Source: Methanocaldococcus lauensis
GTDB taxonomy: Archaea > AGJL01 > Methanococci > Methanococcales > Methanocaldococcaceae
Length of the DNA: 64,000 nucleotides
Assembly: GCF_902827225.1 (NCBI RefSeq)
Contig: NZ_LR792632.1
Span: 1,445,030 to 1,509,029 of the forward strand
Direction: 5' to 3'
Under the pieces are notes generated by a model. That model had not been told where the DNA came from and did not search any database. It was given only the letters and a program-made list of their open reading frames with translations. A program made the translations under genes and the position numbers. Position 1 is the stretch's first letter, and every line of letters starts with the position of its first letter. Shown here one piece after another: positions 28,513 to 38,167 of this stretch.

Positions 28513-29694
28513 TTATTTTGCCGCAGAGACAATTTTAATAATGTCATTATGCTTTAATTCATAATCAGCCCCTATCCTTATTTTTCTCTTTGCGTCTATT
28601 GCGTATATAAATTTATCTCCTAATTCAGTGTGAATTTTATATGCCAAATCTTTTGCAGTAGTTCCTTTTTTAACTAAAAAAGCGTCTGGCAATACATTCC
28701 CTTCTTTATCTGTAAATTTATTTTCATCTTCTACTGGATACACAACTATCATATTTAGTAAATCAAAGTATGCTCTATTTATACACTCTTGAACCCCAGT
28801 ACTACCATATTTTTTAAGGAAATCTTTTATATAATCAAATGCTTTTCTCATCTGTTCATTTACTTTACTCTCATCAACTATTTCAAAGTCATTTCCTTTT
28901 CTTTTGATTATCCCAGATTTTTCAGCCCTTTTTAAAGCCAACTCTATCTCCGCAGATGTAGGGATAACAATATAATCTTTAAATTCCTTTCTTAATCTTT
29001 CAATATTTTTCTCAGCATCTGGATGATCTGCTTTATTTGCGGCTATAATCATTGGTTTAGATATTTTTCTCAACTTTTTAGCCAAATTTAATAAATCCTC
29101 TTTGCTCCATTTAATTGGACTTTCATCCATATCTCTTATAGCGATTTTTATATCTTCCTCACTAATATTTAATCCACTTAATTGTTCTTTCAAAACTTTA
29201 ACTATATTTTTCTCTTGCTGAGCCTTTCTTGCCAATTTATCCCAATTTTTAGTTAAGATACCATAAATCCACATGTCTATCTCATTTATTAAAAATTTCA
29301 CATCTTCAACTGGATCATAATCTTCAGTAGGATTTCCCTCTGCATCTGTTTTTCCAGAGGCATCAACTACTAAAATAAACGTATCTGCCTGCCTCAAATC
29401 ATCTAAAAACTTATTACCCATACCTCTACCTTCATGAGCCCCAGGAACCAAACCTGCAACATCTATAACTTCAACAGGAATGTATCTAACTCCATCTATA
29501 CATTTTGAGTTTCTTGGATTACATTTTACTCCCAACTCTTTGCAAGGACATTCAGATGTTACATAACCGATTCCTTTATTTGGATGTATTGTTGTAAATG
29601 GATAATTTCCAATTTCAGCAGGTTTTTCTGTTAATGCATTAAACATTGTTGATTTTCCTACATTTGGTTTTCCAACTAAACCTATTATTGCCAA
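28513..29694 (-). CDS. Obg/YchF-related GTPase with TGS domain
   Basis: 393 residues. G1 is GLVGKPNVGKST, G3 DVAGLVPGAHEGRG, G4 NKAD, and the last 80 residues form a TGS domain. Cysteine-rich CPCKELGVKCNPRNSKC sits in the switch region, as in archaeal YchF-like proteins. Its exact role is unknown; relatives bind ribosomes. The TTG at 29694 is five bases after GGTGGTG, so the longer frame from 29721 is rejected. Confidence 0.88.
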   Translation of the reverse strand: MAIIGLVGKPNVGKSTMFNALTEKPAEIGNYPFTTIHPNKGIGYVTSECPCKELGVKCNPRNSKCIDGVRYIPVEVIDVAGLVPGAHEGRGMGNKFLDDLRQADTFILVVDASGKTDAEGNPTEDYDPVEDVKFLINEIDMWIYGILTKNWDKLARKAQQEKNIVKVLKEQLSGLNISEEDIKIAIRDMDESPIKWSKEDLLNLAKKLRKISKPMIIAANKADHPDAEKNIERLRKEFKDYIVIPTSAEIELALKRAEKSGIIKRKGNDFEIVDESKVNEQMRKAFDYIKDFLKKYGSTGVQECINRAYFDLLNMIVVYPVEDENKFTDKEGNVLPDAFLVKKGTTAKDLAYKIHTELGDKFIYAIDAKRKIRIGADYELKHNDIIKIVSAAK

Positions 29695-29802
29695 AATCTC
29701 ACCACCAATAATTATTATCAAAATAATTTTTATAATGCAAAATATTTATATGACATCATTATAAATTAGTAGAATTATTAATAATATTTAATTGGTGAAA
29801 CT

Positions 29803-30054
29803 ATGCCTTCTCAAAAGATTCAAGAGATACTTAATGAGTTAGATAGTTTAATGAATAAAGAACGAAAATATATTGAATTAGTTGCTACTGTAGAATATTT
29901 ATTAAACTTAGTTGAGCCTTCAAAAAGAGAAAAACTTAAAGAGGCTTTATACGATGCTGAGTCAATTGAAGATGTGTATGAATTAATAAAAGCAATAAAA
30001 TTATTACTTGGATTACAGGGAGCAAGAAAATATGTTTTATCTTCTTCTGAATAA
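29803..30054 (+). CDS. Small helical protein, unknown
   Basis: 83 residues, charged and predicted almost wholly alpha-helical (IQEILNELDSLMNKERKYIE), with no membrane segment or metal motif. ATG follows GGTGAAACT. Divergent from the TGS GTPase and convergent with a small transporter gene. Not recognised. The ribosome site and composition support a real gene. Confidence 0.6.
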   Translation: MPSQKIQEILNELDSLMNKERKYIELVATVEYLLNLVEPSKREKLKEALYDAESIEDVYELIKAIKLLLGLQGARKYVLSSSE

Positions 30055-30071
30055 TTTTTTATCCTACATTT

Positions 30072-30482
30072 TTATTCTGAAATACTTAGTAATATTATTC
30101 CAGCTAATATAAGAAAAACACCAATCATTTGAGTAGTTGTTAATGACTCTTTTAAAAATAATATTGATAAAATTATAGTGATAGCAGGACCTATTGAAGA
30201 TATAGGGACAACAATGCTCGCTTTTCCTTTGTATAAGGCGTAATATAAAATTAGAGAACCAACAACTACTAAAATTGCAGATATTATAGCATACATAATA
30301 ATTCTTTGATCTGTTATTATAACCTTGTATTTAATTATTATAAAAATTGACAAAATAATTCCTACTATATTTACCACAATCCACTGGAATAGAGGATTTT
30401 TTTCACAGACAATTTTTGCAAAAAATGTTCCAACACCATAAAATATCGCTACTAAAAGTCCTAAAATTACGGCTATATCCAT
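30072..30482 (-). CDS. EamA/DMT-type half-size transporter
   Basis: 136 residues with four to five membrane helices, corresponding to one EamA repeat (GKASIVVPISSIGPAITIIL, then a last helix). Full DMT transporters have two repeats, so this one probably works as a dimer. The substrate is unknown. It lies 29 bases downstream of galU on the same strand. Confidence 0.8.
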   Translation of the reverse strand: MDIAVILGLLVAIFYGVGTFFAKIVCEKNPLFQWIVVNIVGIILSIFIIIKYKVIITDQRIIMYAIISAILVVVGSLILYYALYKGKASIVVPISSIGPAITIILSILFLKESLTTTQMIGVFLILAGIILLSISE

Positions 30483-30511
30483 ACTATCCCAAAAAATTTT
30501 ATTTAAAATTA

Positions 30512-31363
30512 CTATAAATTCTTAACAAACTCTTTTAAAAATTCTCTAAATTCTGGAAGTTTCTCAGCACCAATCTCTACATTTGCCTTTAACCAACCTA
30601 ACACATCTCCAATATCATATCTTTTACACTTAATTTCTACTCCTAAAACTTCTTCCTCTTTTAAAAGTAGATTTAGGGCGTCAGTAATTTGTATCTCCCT
30701 TCCCCTTCCTGGTGGAGTTTGTCTTATCTTTTCAAATATCTTTGGTGATAGTAAATATGCTCCAGTTATAATTAAATTTGAAGGAGCTTCTTCCACTTTT
30801 GGCTTTTCTACCATATTTTTTATTTTGTAAATCCCCTCCTCAATTTCTTCTCCTTCAACTACTCCATACTTATAAACTTCTTCCATAGGTACTCTCTCCA
30901 ATGCGATAACTGAGCATCCATATTTTTCATGAACTGTTATTAAATCCTTTACAATATTTTCCGAATAAATTGTATCTCCAACCATTGCTATGAAGTATTC
31001 ATCTCCAACAAACTCTTCTCCATACAAAATAGCATCTCCTAAACCTTTTTGCTCTTTTTGTCTTGTATAAAATATGTTCCCTAAATTGTCAATTTCTTTA
31101 ATGGCCTTTAAAAGATCATATTTATTGGAATCCTTTAATTTGCACTCTAACTCATAATTTATATCAAAATGATTCTCTATTGCCTGTTTTCCTTTCCCTG
31201 TAACAAATAAAATATTTTTTATCCCTGCCTCAACTAAATCTTCAACGACATACTGAACAATTGGCTTATTAACTACTGGGAGCATTTCTTTTGGCTGTGC
31301 TTTGGTTATTGGCAACAGTCTTGTTCCAAAACCTGCAACTGGTATTACTGCTTTTTTTATCAT
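30512..31363 (-). CDS. galU: UTP--glucose-1-phosphate uridylyltransferase
   Basis: Makes UDP-glucose from UTP and glucose 1-phosphate. 283 residues, with PVAGFGTRLLPITKAQPKEM at the start, the nucleotide-binding and catalytic signature, and VEKPKVEEAP. The ATG follows AGGGGGAAATA. It is divergent from the UDP-glucose dehydrogenase gene 248 bases away and so supplies the first precursor of the surface glycan locus. Confidence 0.95.
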   Translation of the reverse strand: MIKKAVIPVAGFGTRLLPITKAQPKEMLPVVNKPIVQYVVEDLVEAGIKNILFVTGKGKQAIENHFDINYELECKLKDSNKYDLLKAIKEIDNLGNIFYTRQKEQKGLGDAILYGEEFVGDEYFIAMVGDTIYSENIVKDLITVHEKYGCSVIALERVPMEEVYKYGVVEGEEIEEGIYKIKNMVEKPKVEEAPSNLIITGAYLLSPKIFEKIRQTPPGRGREIQITDALNLLLKEEEVLGVEIKCKRYDIGDVLGWLKANVEIGAEKLPEFREFLKEFVKNL

Positions 31364-31611
31364 TATTTCCCCCTTAAGTAAATCGTTAGTTGAAGTTTTA
31401 AATCACAAACAAATGTAAATAGAAACATAGTTATAAATTTATACTTCATACTATTAATTTTACTTTGAGAATATAAATAAATTTGGTGGTGATGATATTA
31501 TCTTAGAAAGTAGTTTGAAGAATATGCAAAAATAACTCAAATAAAATTAATGTTAATTAGATCATTTTTAAGTTAGATTTAGATAATAGATAAAATATAA
31601 TCGTGATAAAT

Positions 31612-32952
31612 ATGAATAAAATTAAAAAAATCTCAGTTATTGGGTCAGGATATGTAGGATTGATTCAAGGTGTAGGATTAGCGGAGTTGGGCTTTGAAGT
31701 AGTAGGAATAGATATAGATGAAACAAAAGTTAAAGCTTTGAATAAAGGGGAATGTCCATTATATGAAGAAGGTTTAGAAGAATTATTAAAAAAACATGTA
31801 AATAAAAATTTAGTATTTACAACATCTTATGAACCTATTAAAGAATCAGAAATTATATTTTTGTGTGTTGGGACGCCACAAGATAAAGATGGAAATGCAG
31901 ATTTAAGATTTTTATTCTCAGCTGTAGAAAAAATAAAAGAAACAATTGATAAAAATGATTATAAAGTTATTGTTATAAAATCAACGGTTCCTGTAGGGAC
32001 TAACAGGAAAGTTAAAGAACTTTTAAAGGATTATAATGTTGATGTTGTTTCAAATCCAGAATTTTTAAGAGAAGGGATTGCTGTATATGATTTCTTTAAT
32101 CCAGAAAGAATTGTTTTAGGTTTTGAAAATTTAGATAATAAAAAACCTATAGAGATTATGAAACATGTTTATAAATATTTTGATGAGAAAGGAATTCCAT
32201 TTATAATAACCAATTGGGAAACAGCAGAGTTAACAAAATATGCTTCAAATGCATTCTTAGCAACAAAAATATCATTTATAAATGAATTAGCCAAATTATC
32301 TGATAAAGTTAAAGCAGATATAAAAACTATAAGCTATGCTATGGGGTTAGATAAAAGAATTGGAAATAAATTCTTAAATGCTGGAATCGGATATGGTGGA
32401 AGCTGTTTTCCGAAGGACGTTAAAGCATTAATAAAACAGTTTGAAAACAATGATATCGAGCCAATATTAATTAAAGCTACAGATATAGTTAATGAAGAAC
32501 AGATAAAATGGTTCTTTGAAAAAATAAAGAATTATTATGGAAATTTAAATGGAAAAACCTTTGCTGTCTTAGGATTAGCTTTTAAGCCAAATACTGATGA
32601 TTTAAGAGAAAGTAGAGCTATAAAATTAATAGATATGTTGTTGGAAAATGGGGCCATCGTTAAAGGCTTTGATTATGTTAAAAAAGCAAGAAAAAATGCC
32701 ACGAACTTATATAAATTCGATAAATCAATGGCATTTTACGGCTATAATATCTATATCTTAGATGACTTATACGAAACAGTTAAAGATGTCGATGGGATTA
32801 TTGTAACTGTTGAATATAATGAGTTTAATAATGAAAATTGGGAAAAAATATCTAATTTAGTTAAAAGAAAAGTAATTTTTGATGGTAGAAATATCTTAGT
32901 TCCTGAAAAAATTAAAAAATTTGGTTTCACATACTTTGGGGTGGGTAGATGA
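31612..32952 (+). CDS. ugd: UDP-glucose 6-dehydrogenase
   Basis: Oxidises UDP-glucose to UDP-glucuronate with two NAD. 446 residues. The Rossmann motif GSGYVGLIQG is at the start, KSTVPVGT in the middle, and the catalytic cysteine lies in GYGGSCFPKD. The ATG follows CGTGATAAAT. The M. jannaschii orthologue carries an intein, which is absent here. Its stop overlaps the next start by four bases, opening a ugd-epimerase-dehydrogenase-amidotransferase operon. Confidence 0.93.
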   Translation: MNKIKKISVIGSGYVGLIQGVGLAELGFEVVGIDIDETKVKALNKGECPLYEEGLEELLKKHVNKNLVFTTSYEPIKESEIIFLCVGTPQDKDGNADLRFLFSAVEKIKETIDKNDYKVIVIKSTVPVGTNRKVKELLKDYNVDVVSNPEFLREGIAVYDFFNPERIVLGFENLDNKKPIEIMKHVYKYFDEKGIPFIITNWETAELTKYASNAFLATKISFINELAKLSDKVKADIKTISYAMGLDKRIGNKFLNAGIGYGGSCFPKDVKALIKQFENNDIEPILIKATDIVNEEQIKWFFEKIKNYYGNLNGKTFAVLGLAFKPNTDDLRESRAIKLIDMLLENGAIVKGFDYVKKARKNATNLYKFDKSMAFYGYNIYILDDLYETVKDVDGIIVTVEYNEFNNENWEKISNLVKRKVIFDGRNILVPEKIKKFGFTYFGVGR

Positions 32953-33929
32953 AATACAGTGATATTTTAGTTACAGGAAGTGCAGGGTTTATAGGATTCC
33001 ATCTATGTAAATATTTATTAGAGAACTTTGAAGATATAAAAGTTGTTGGAGTAGATAATCTCAATAATTATTACAATCCAATTTTAAAGAAAAAAAGAAA
33101 TGAAATATTAAAAAGTTATAACAATTATGAATTTATAAAGTTAGATTTTTCTAATTGGGATGAACTATTGGAGAGTTTGAAAGATAAAGAAATTGATTTA
33201 ATTGTTCATTTAGGGGCTCAGGCAGGAGTTAGATATTCTTTAAAGAATCCATGGGTTTATGTTAAATCAAACGATTTAGGAACTTTGAATATATTTGAAT
33301 TTGCCAGAAGATTTGATATAAATAAGGTTGTTTATGCCTCATCATCATCTGTCTATGGGGGAAATAAGAAGATACCTTTTAGTGAAGATGATAGAGTTGA
33401 TAAACCGATTTCTCTATACGCTGCAACTAAAAGAGCAAATGAGTTGATGGCTCATACATATCACCATTTATACGGTATTAAGATGATTGGATTAAGATTC
33501 TTTACAGTTTATGGGGAATATGGAAGACCAGATATGGCTTTTTGGAAATTTACAAAAAATATACTGTTGGGAAAACCAATAGATGTTTATAATTATGGAA
33601 AAATGATGAGGGATTTTACATATATTTCCGATGTTGTGGATGGTATTATGAGTGCTATTAAAAAAGACTTTGAATATGAAATATTTAATTTAGGAAATGA
33701 TAATCCAGTTAAGTTGGAATATGCCATAAGTTTAATTGAAAAATACTCTGGAAAAAAGGCTATTAAAAATTATTTACCAATGCAACCAGGGGATGTAGAA
33801 AAAACTTGGGCAGATTTAACAAAATCAAGAAAACTTTTAGATTATAACCCAAAAGTTTCTATTGAAGATGGTTTAAAAAGGTTTGTATATTGGTTTAAAG
33901 AGAACTTTGACTGGGTTAAAGATATTTAA
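32949..33929 (+). CDS. UDP-glucuronate 4-epimerase (NAD-dependent epimerase)
   Basis: Short-chain dehydrogenase-type epimerase of 326 residues. It has the NAD motif GSAGFIGFHL, the catalytic SSSSVYG and YAATKRANE (Tyr-x3-Lys) and RFFTVYGEYGRPDMA, the last typical of UDP-glucuronate/UDP-galacturonate epimerases. The substrate is supported by the overlapping ugd gene upstream. The product would be UDP-galacturonate. Confidence 0.88.
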   Translation: MKYSDILVTGSAGFIGFHLCKYLLENFEDIKVVGVDNLNNYYNPILKKKRNEILKSYNNYEFIKLDFSNWDELLESLKDKEIDLIVHLGAQAGVRYSLKNPWVYVKSNDLGTLNIFEFARRFDINKVVYASSSSVYGGNKKIPFSEDDRVDKPISLYAATKRANELMAHTYHHLYGIKMIGLRFFTVYGEYGRPDMAFWKFTKNILLGKPIDVYNYGKMMRDFTYISDVVDGIMSAIKKDFEYEIFNLGNDNPVKLEYAISLIEKYSGKKAIKNYLPMQPGDVEKTWADLTKSRKLLDYNPKVSIEDGLKRFVYWFKENFDWVKDI

Positions 33930-33939
33930 TGGTGAAAGT

Positions 33940-35199
33940 ATGAATTATAAAATATGTGTTGTTGGCTTAGGTTATGTTGGCTTACCATTAGCCATGAATT
34001 TTGCTAAGCACTTTAAAGTAGTTGGTTTTGATATTAATGAAGAAAGAATTAAAGAACTAAATAATGGTTTTGATAGAAATTATGAATTTACAAAAGATGA
34101 CTTTGAAAAAATAAAAAACAATATTGAATTCACTACTGATGAGAAAAAAATTAAAGAATGTGATATAGTAATAGTTACAGTGCCAACACCAATAACAAAG
34201 GATAAAAAACCTGACCTAAGATTTTTGGAAAGTGCATCAAAAATTGTTGGGAGAAATTTAAAAAAAGGTGCTATTGTAGTGTATGAATCTACAACCTATC
34301 CAGGATGCACTGAAGAGTTCTGCTTACCAATCTTAGAAAAAGAAAGTGGGATGAAATTAGGGGATTTTTATATTGGATATAGCCCAGAAAGAATAAATCC
34401 TGGAGATAAAAATCACACTATTAACCAAATAACAAAAATTGTTGCTGGATGTAATGAAAAAGTAACTAAAATTTTATGTAAAATCTATGGAAAAATTACT
34501 AAAGTATATCCTGTCTCTTCAATAAAAGTAGCTGAAAGTGCTAAAGTTATTGAAAATATTCAGAGGGATATAAATATCGCCCTATTCAATGAATTAGCAA
34601 TGTTATTTGATAAATTAGGTATTGATAGTAAAGAAGTATTTGACGCTGCCGCAACAAAGTGGAATTTTATTAGATTCTACCCGGGATTTGTTGGAGGACA
34701 TTGTATTCCTGTAGATCCCTATTACTTAGTGGCAAAGGCATTAGAGGTTGATTATATTCCAGAACTTATAACTGCTGGAAGGAGAGTGAATGAAACAATC
34801 CCTAAGTATGTGGCAAGTAAGATAGTTAAATTATTAATAAAATATGATAAATCAATAAAAAATGCAAATATATGCATATTAGGAGCCACATATAAAGAAA
34901 ATGTTCCAGATTTAAGAAGTAGTAAAGTGAAGGACTTAATTGAAGAATTGAAAGATTATGGGATTAAAAATATTGTAGTAGTTGAGCCGTTAATTAATCA
35001 AGAGAGAATATTTGGTGTAAATAATATAAAAGAACTTAAAGGAAAATACGATGTAATTATCTATGCAGTAAATCATAAAGATTTTGAAAACTTAGATATT
35101 TTAAGTCATCTAAACAATGATGGAATACTCATAGATATAAAAAGAAAATTCCATAAAGAAGAGATTGAAAACAAAGGTTTTATTTATTGGGGATTGTAA
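33940..35199 (+). CDS. UDP-N-acetylhexosamine (GalNAc/ManNAc-type) 6-dehydrogenase
   Basis: 419 residues, same family as Ugd but of the WbpO/TviB/WecC group: VVGLGYVGLPLA at the start, YSPERINPGD, and the catalytic cysteine in GGHCIPVDPYYL. This group makes UDP-GalNAcA or UDP-ManNAcA; sequence alone does not fix which. The ATG at 33940 follows GGTGAAAGT; 19 extra upstream residues overlapping the epimerase are rejected. The stop overlaps the AsnB ATG by one base. Confidence 0.88.
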   Translation: MNYKICVVGLGYVGLPLAMNFAKHFKVVGFDINEERIKELNNGFDRNYEFTKDDFEKIKNNIEFTTDEKKIKECDIVIVTVPTPITKDKKPDLRFLESASKIVGRNLKKGAIVVYESTTYPGCTEEFCLPILEKESGMKLGDFYIGYSPERINPGDKNHTINQITKIVAGCNEKVTKILCKIYGKITKVYPVSSIKVAESAKVIENIQRDINIALFNELAMLFDKLGIDSKEVFDAAATKWNFIRFYPGFVGGHCIPVDPYYLVAKALEVDYIPELITAGRRVNETIPKYVASKIVKLLIKYDKSIKNANICILGATYKENVPDLRSSKVKDLIEELKDYGIKNIVVVEPLINQERIFGVNNIKELKGKYDVIIYAVNHKDFENLDILSHLNNDGILIDIKRKFHKEEIENKGFIYWGL

Positions 35200-37106
35200 T
35201 GTGTGGAATTAATGGCATAGTAAGATTTTCAGAAAATGTTTTAGAAGAAGAAATTAAAAAGATGAATGATACAATTAGGCATAGGGGACCTGATGATGAA
35301 GGAGTTTGCATATTTAATACAGAAAATTATTCTATTGGTTTAGGTCATGTTAGATTGGCAATATTGGATTTAAGTGAAAAAGGACATCAACCAATGGGTT
35401 ATAATATTGAAAATGATAAAATAATTTATAGAGATGATGAACTATATAAAGCGGATATTATTATTGTCTATAATGGAGAGGTTTATAACTACTTAGAATT
35501 AAAGGAAAGATACAATTTAGAGACAGAGACTGGAACAGATACTGAGATTATTTTAAAACTTTACAATAAATTGGGCTATGACTGTGTAAAAGAATTTAAT
35601 GGGATGTGGGCATTTTGTATTTATGATAAAAGAAAGAATATACTATTCTGTTCAAGAGATAGATTAGGAGTTAAGCCATTCTATTATTATTGGGATGAAA
35701 ATGAATTTGTTTTTTCTTCTGAATTAAAGGGAATCTTATCTGTAAAAAAAATAAATAAAAAAGAAAATATAAATAAAGAGGCTGTTGAGTTGTACTTTGC
35801 TTTAGGTTTTATTCCATCACCATACTGTATCTACAAAAACACCTTTAAATTAGAGGCTAGGCAAAATTTAATCTTTGATTTAAATAAAAAAGAAATTAAA
35901 AAGTATTATTATTGGGAACTACCAAAATATAATCCAATTTATGATAAAGAGAAATTGATTGAAGAAGGTAAAAAGCTGTTATATGATGCAGTTAAGATAA
36001 GAATGCGTTCTGATGTGCCTGTTGGGGCATTTTTAAGTGGTGGCTTAGATAGTTCCACAGTTGTTGGAGTTATGAGAGAATTTACCGATTTGAAAAAATT
36101 ACATACTTTTTCTATAGGTTTTGAGGGAAAATATGATGAAACACCCTATATAAAGATAGTTGTCGATTATTTTAAGACGAATCATCACCATTACTATTTT
36201 AAAGAAGAAGATTTTGAAAAACTAATTGATAAATACAGCTGGATTTATGATGAGCCGTTTGGGGATTATTCTGGTTTTCCAACGTATAAAGTCTCTGAAA
36301 TGGCAAAACAATTTGTTACGGTTGTTTTAAGTGGTGATGGAGGAGATGAAATTTTTGGTGGATATTTAAATCATGTAAATGGCTATCGTATGGATTTTAT
36401 TAGAAAATTACCAAAAATTTTGAGAATTTTAGGTTCTAAGTTACCAGTAAAGAAAAATTTAAATGGTATTGTTAATTTGTATCTATTAAAAGAAGCATTT
36501 AGATTATCCCTAATAAATCCAGAAAAGTTCTATGCCGAATCAATAAAAGAAGAAGCTATAAGGCCAGAAATTTATAAAAAATGGACTACGGAAAAAATGA
36601 AATATTGCTTAATAAAAGGAGATAATAAGTTAGGGGAATCTATGAGAATCTTTGATTTGTTATATAATACACTTCCAGATAATTTTTTAGTTAAAGTAGA
36701 TAGATCATCTATGGCTAATGCCTTAGAAGTTAGAAGCCCATTCTTAGATTATAGGTTTGCAGAGTTTAGCCAAAAAATCCCTACTGAATGGAAAATAGAT
36801 TTATTTAAAACTAAAAAATTAATGAGAGAAATTATTAAAGATATTTTACCAGAAGAAATAGTTAATAGAGGAAAGCAGGGATTTACTCCACCATTAGCCG
36901 ATTGGATTTTAAAGGAAAAATATTTAAATGAGATTTTTGAAAAAGTTGAAATACTAAAAGAGATTGACTATGAGTTATATAGATTCTTTAAAGAAAAAGT
37001 TTTTAAAAATAAAGAGCAAAGTTTGTATAGGAATTATTTAATAAGATTGTTTTTATTTATTAAATGGTGGGAAAGATGGATAGATATGGTAAAATTAAGT
37101 AAATGA
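35199..37106 (+). CDS. asnB: Asparagine-synthetase-like glutamine amidotransferase
   Basis: 635 residues. Met-Cys at the start gives the N-terminal cysteine nucleophile of class II glutamine amidotransferases; the PP-loop SGGLDSSTVVGV and SGDGGDEIFGGY mark the ATP-dependent synthetase half. Although it looks like AsnB, its place directly after three sugar-nucleotide genes (one-base overlap) suggests it amidates a uronic acid in the surface glycan. Making asparagine remains possible. Confidence 0.85.
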   Translation: MCGINGIVRFSENVLEEEIKKMNDTIRHRGPDDEGVCIFNTENYSIGLGHVRLAILDLSEKGHQPMGYNIENDKIIYRDDELYKADIIIVYNGEVYNYLELKERYNLETETGTDTEIILKLYNKLGYDCVKEFNGMWAFCIYDKRKNILFCSRDRLGVKPFYYYWDENEFVFSSELKGILSVKKINKKENINKEAVELYFALGFIPSPYCIYKNTFKLEARQNLIFDLNKKEIKKYYYWELPKYNPIYDKEKLIEEGKKLLYDAVKIRMRSDVPVGAFLSGGLDSSTVVGVMREFTDLKKLHTFSIGFEGKYDETPYIKIVVDYFKTNHHHYYFKEEDFEKLIDKYSWIYDEPFGDYSGFPTYKVSEMAKQFVTVVLSGDGGDEIFGGYLNHVNGYRMDFIRKLPKILRILGSKLPVKKNLNGIVNLYLLKEAFRLSLINPEKFYAESIKEEAIRPEIYKKWTTEKMKYCLIKGDNKLGESMRIFDLLYNTLPDNFLVKVDRSSMANALEVRSPFLDYRFAEFSQKIPTEWKIDLFKTKKLMREIIKDILPEEIVNRGKQGFTPPLADWILKEKYLNEIFEKVEILKEIDYELYRFFKEKVFKNKEQSLYRNYLIRLFLFIKWWERWIDMVKLSK

Positions 37107-37125
37107 TAGTAACATAGGTGATTAT

Positions 37126-38067
37126 ATGAAATTTGAACTTTTGAACTATATTGTTTGCCCAAATTGTAAATCAAAATTGAGAGTAAAAAAAGAATTAATT
37201 GAAAATGATGAAATAAAAGAAGGGTTACTTGAATGCCCAAAATGTAGTAATTTATATCCTATAAAAAATTATATTCCTATTTTTATAAATGAGGATAAAT
37301 ATGCTAAGTCATTTTCTTTTGAATGGAAGGTCCATAAAACTACACAAATGATATATACTGATGAAAATGAAATAAAATTTTTTAAAACTACTGGTCTAAA
37401 AAAAGATGAACTGAAGGATAAATTTATTTTAGATGTTGGTTGTGGGGTAGGTAGATTCATGGAAATTGCCAATAAGTATGGTGGAATTGTATTTGGTATT
37501 GATGTATCGGATTCAGTATATAGTGCCTATGAAAACATTGGGTATAGAGAAAATATTCATATTATTAAAGCAGATTTATTCAACCTTCCGTTTAATAAAG
37601 AATTTTTTGATATAATTTATAGTGTAGGGGTATTACATCATACTCCTAACCCAAAAAGCGCATTTCTTTCATTAATTCCATATTTGAAAAAAAATGGATA
37701 TATTTGTATTGGAGTATATTCTAATGAAGGTATAAAGGCAAAGGTTGGTAACACTATAAGTGAGTGTGTTAGATTCTTTACAAAGAGACTGCCTGAACCT
37801 AAACTATGGAGACTAATTAATTATTCTATGCCATATTTAATTAAAATTAGGAAAATTCCATTTATTGGTATAATAACACTTGGATTTTTACCAATAGACC
37901 CCAATAAACCTGTAGAATATAACACATTGGAAGTTTTTGACTGGCTTTCACCTACATATCAACACTATTACACTTATAATGAAATTATAGAGTGGTTTAA
38001 AGAAGGTGAGTTAGGTAATATAGTTAAAAATGAGGTGCCTGTTTCTGTAAAAGGTCAAAAATTATAA
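37126..38067 (+). CDS. SAM methyltransferase with N-terminal zinc ribbon
   Basis: 313 residues. The first 60 carry CPNC and CPKC, a Trm112-like zinc ribbon. A class I methyltransferase domain follows, with FILDVGCGVGRFM and GVLHHTPNPKSAF. Start after ATAGGTGATTAT. It lies 19 bases after asnB and ends the tight operon. Likely a sugar or glycan methyltransferase by context; the target is unknown. Confidence 0.8.
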   Translation: MKFELLNYIVCPNCKSKLRVKKELIENDEIKEGLLECPKCSNLYPIKNYIPIFINEDKYAKSFSFEWKVHKTTQMIYTDENEIKFFKTTGLKKDELKDKFILDVGCGVGRFMEIANKYGGIVFGIDVSDSVYSAYENIGYRENIHIIKADLFNLPFNKEFFDIIYSVGVLHHTPNPKSAFLSLIPYLKKNGYICIGVYSNEGIKAKVGNTISECVRFFTKRLPEPKLWRLINYSMPYLIKIRKIPFIGIITLGFLPIDPNKPVEYNTLEVFDWLSPTYQHYYTYNEIIEWFKEGELGNIVKNEVPVSVKGQKL

Positions 38068-38167
38068 TAATGTAAACTTATGCGTATAATATATTAGTAA
38101 CACTATATGAAAGGAAAAACTTGTAATTTTTAGAGTATACTAATACCTATCCGTTATGGGGATAATA

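Noticed and set aside
31364..31611. Short gene after GGTGGTGATG upstream of ugd
   Set aside because: The frames after this ribosome-like site stop within a few codons; no peptide with recognisable features.
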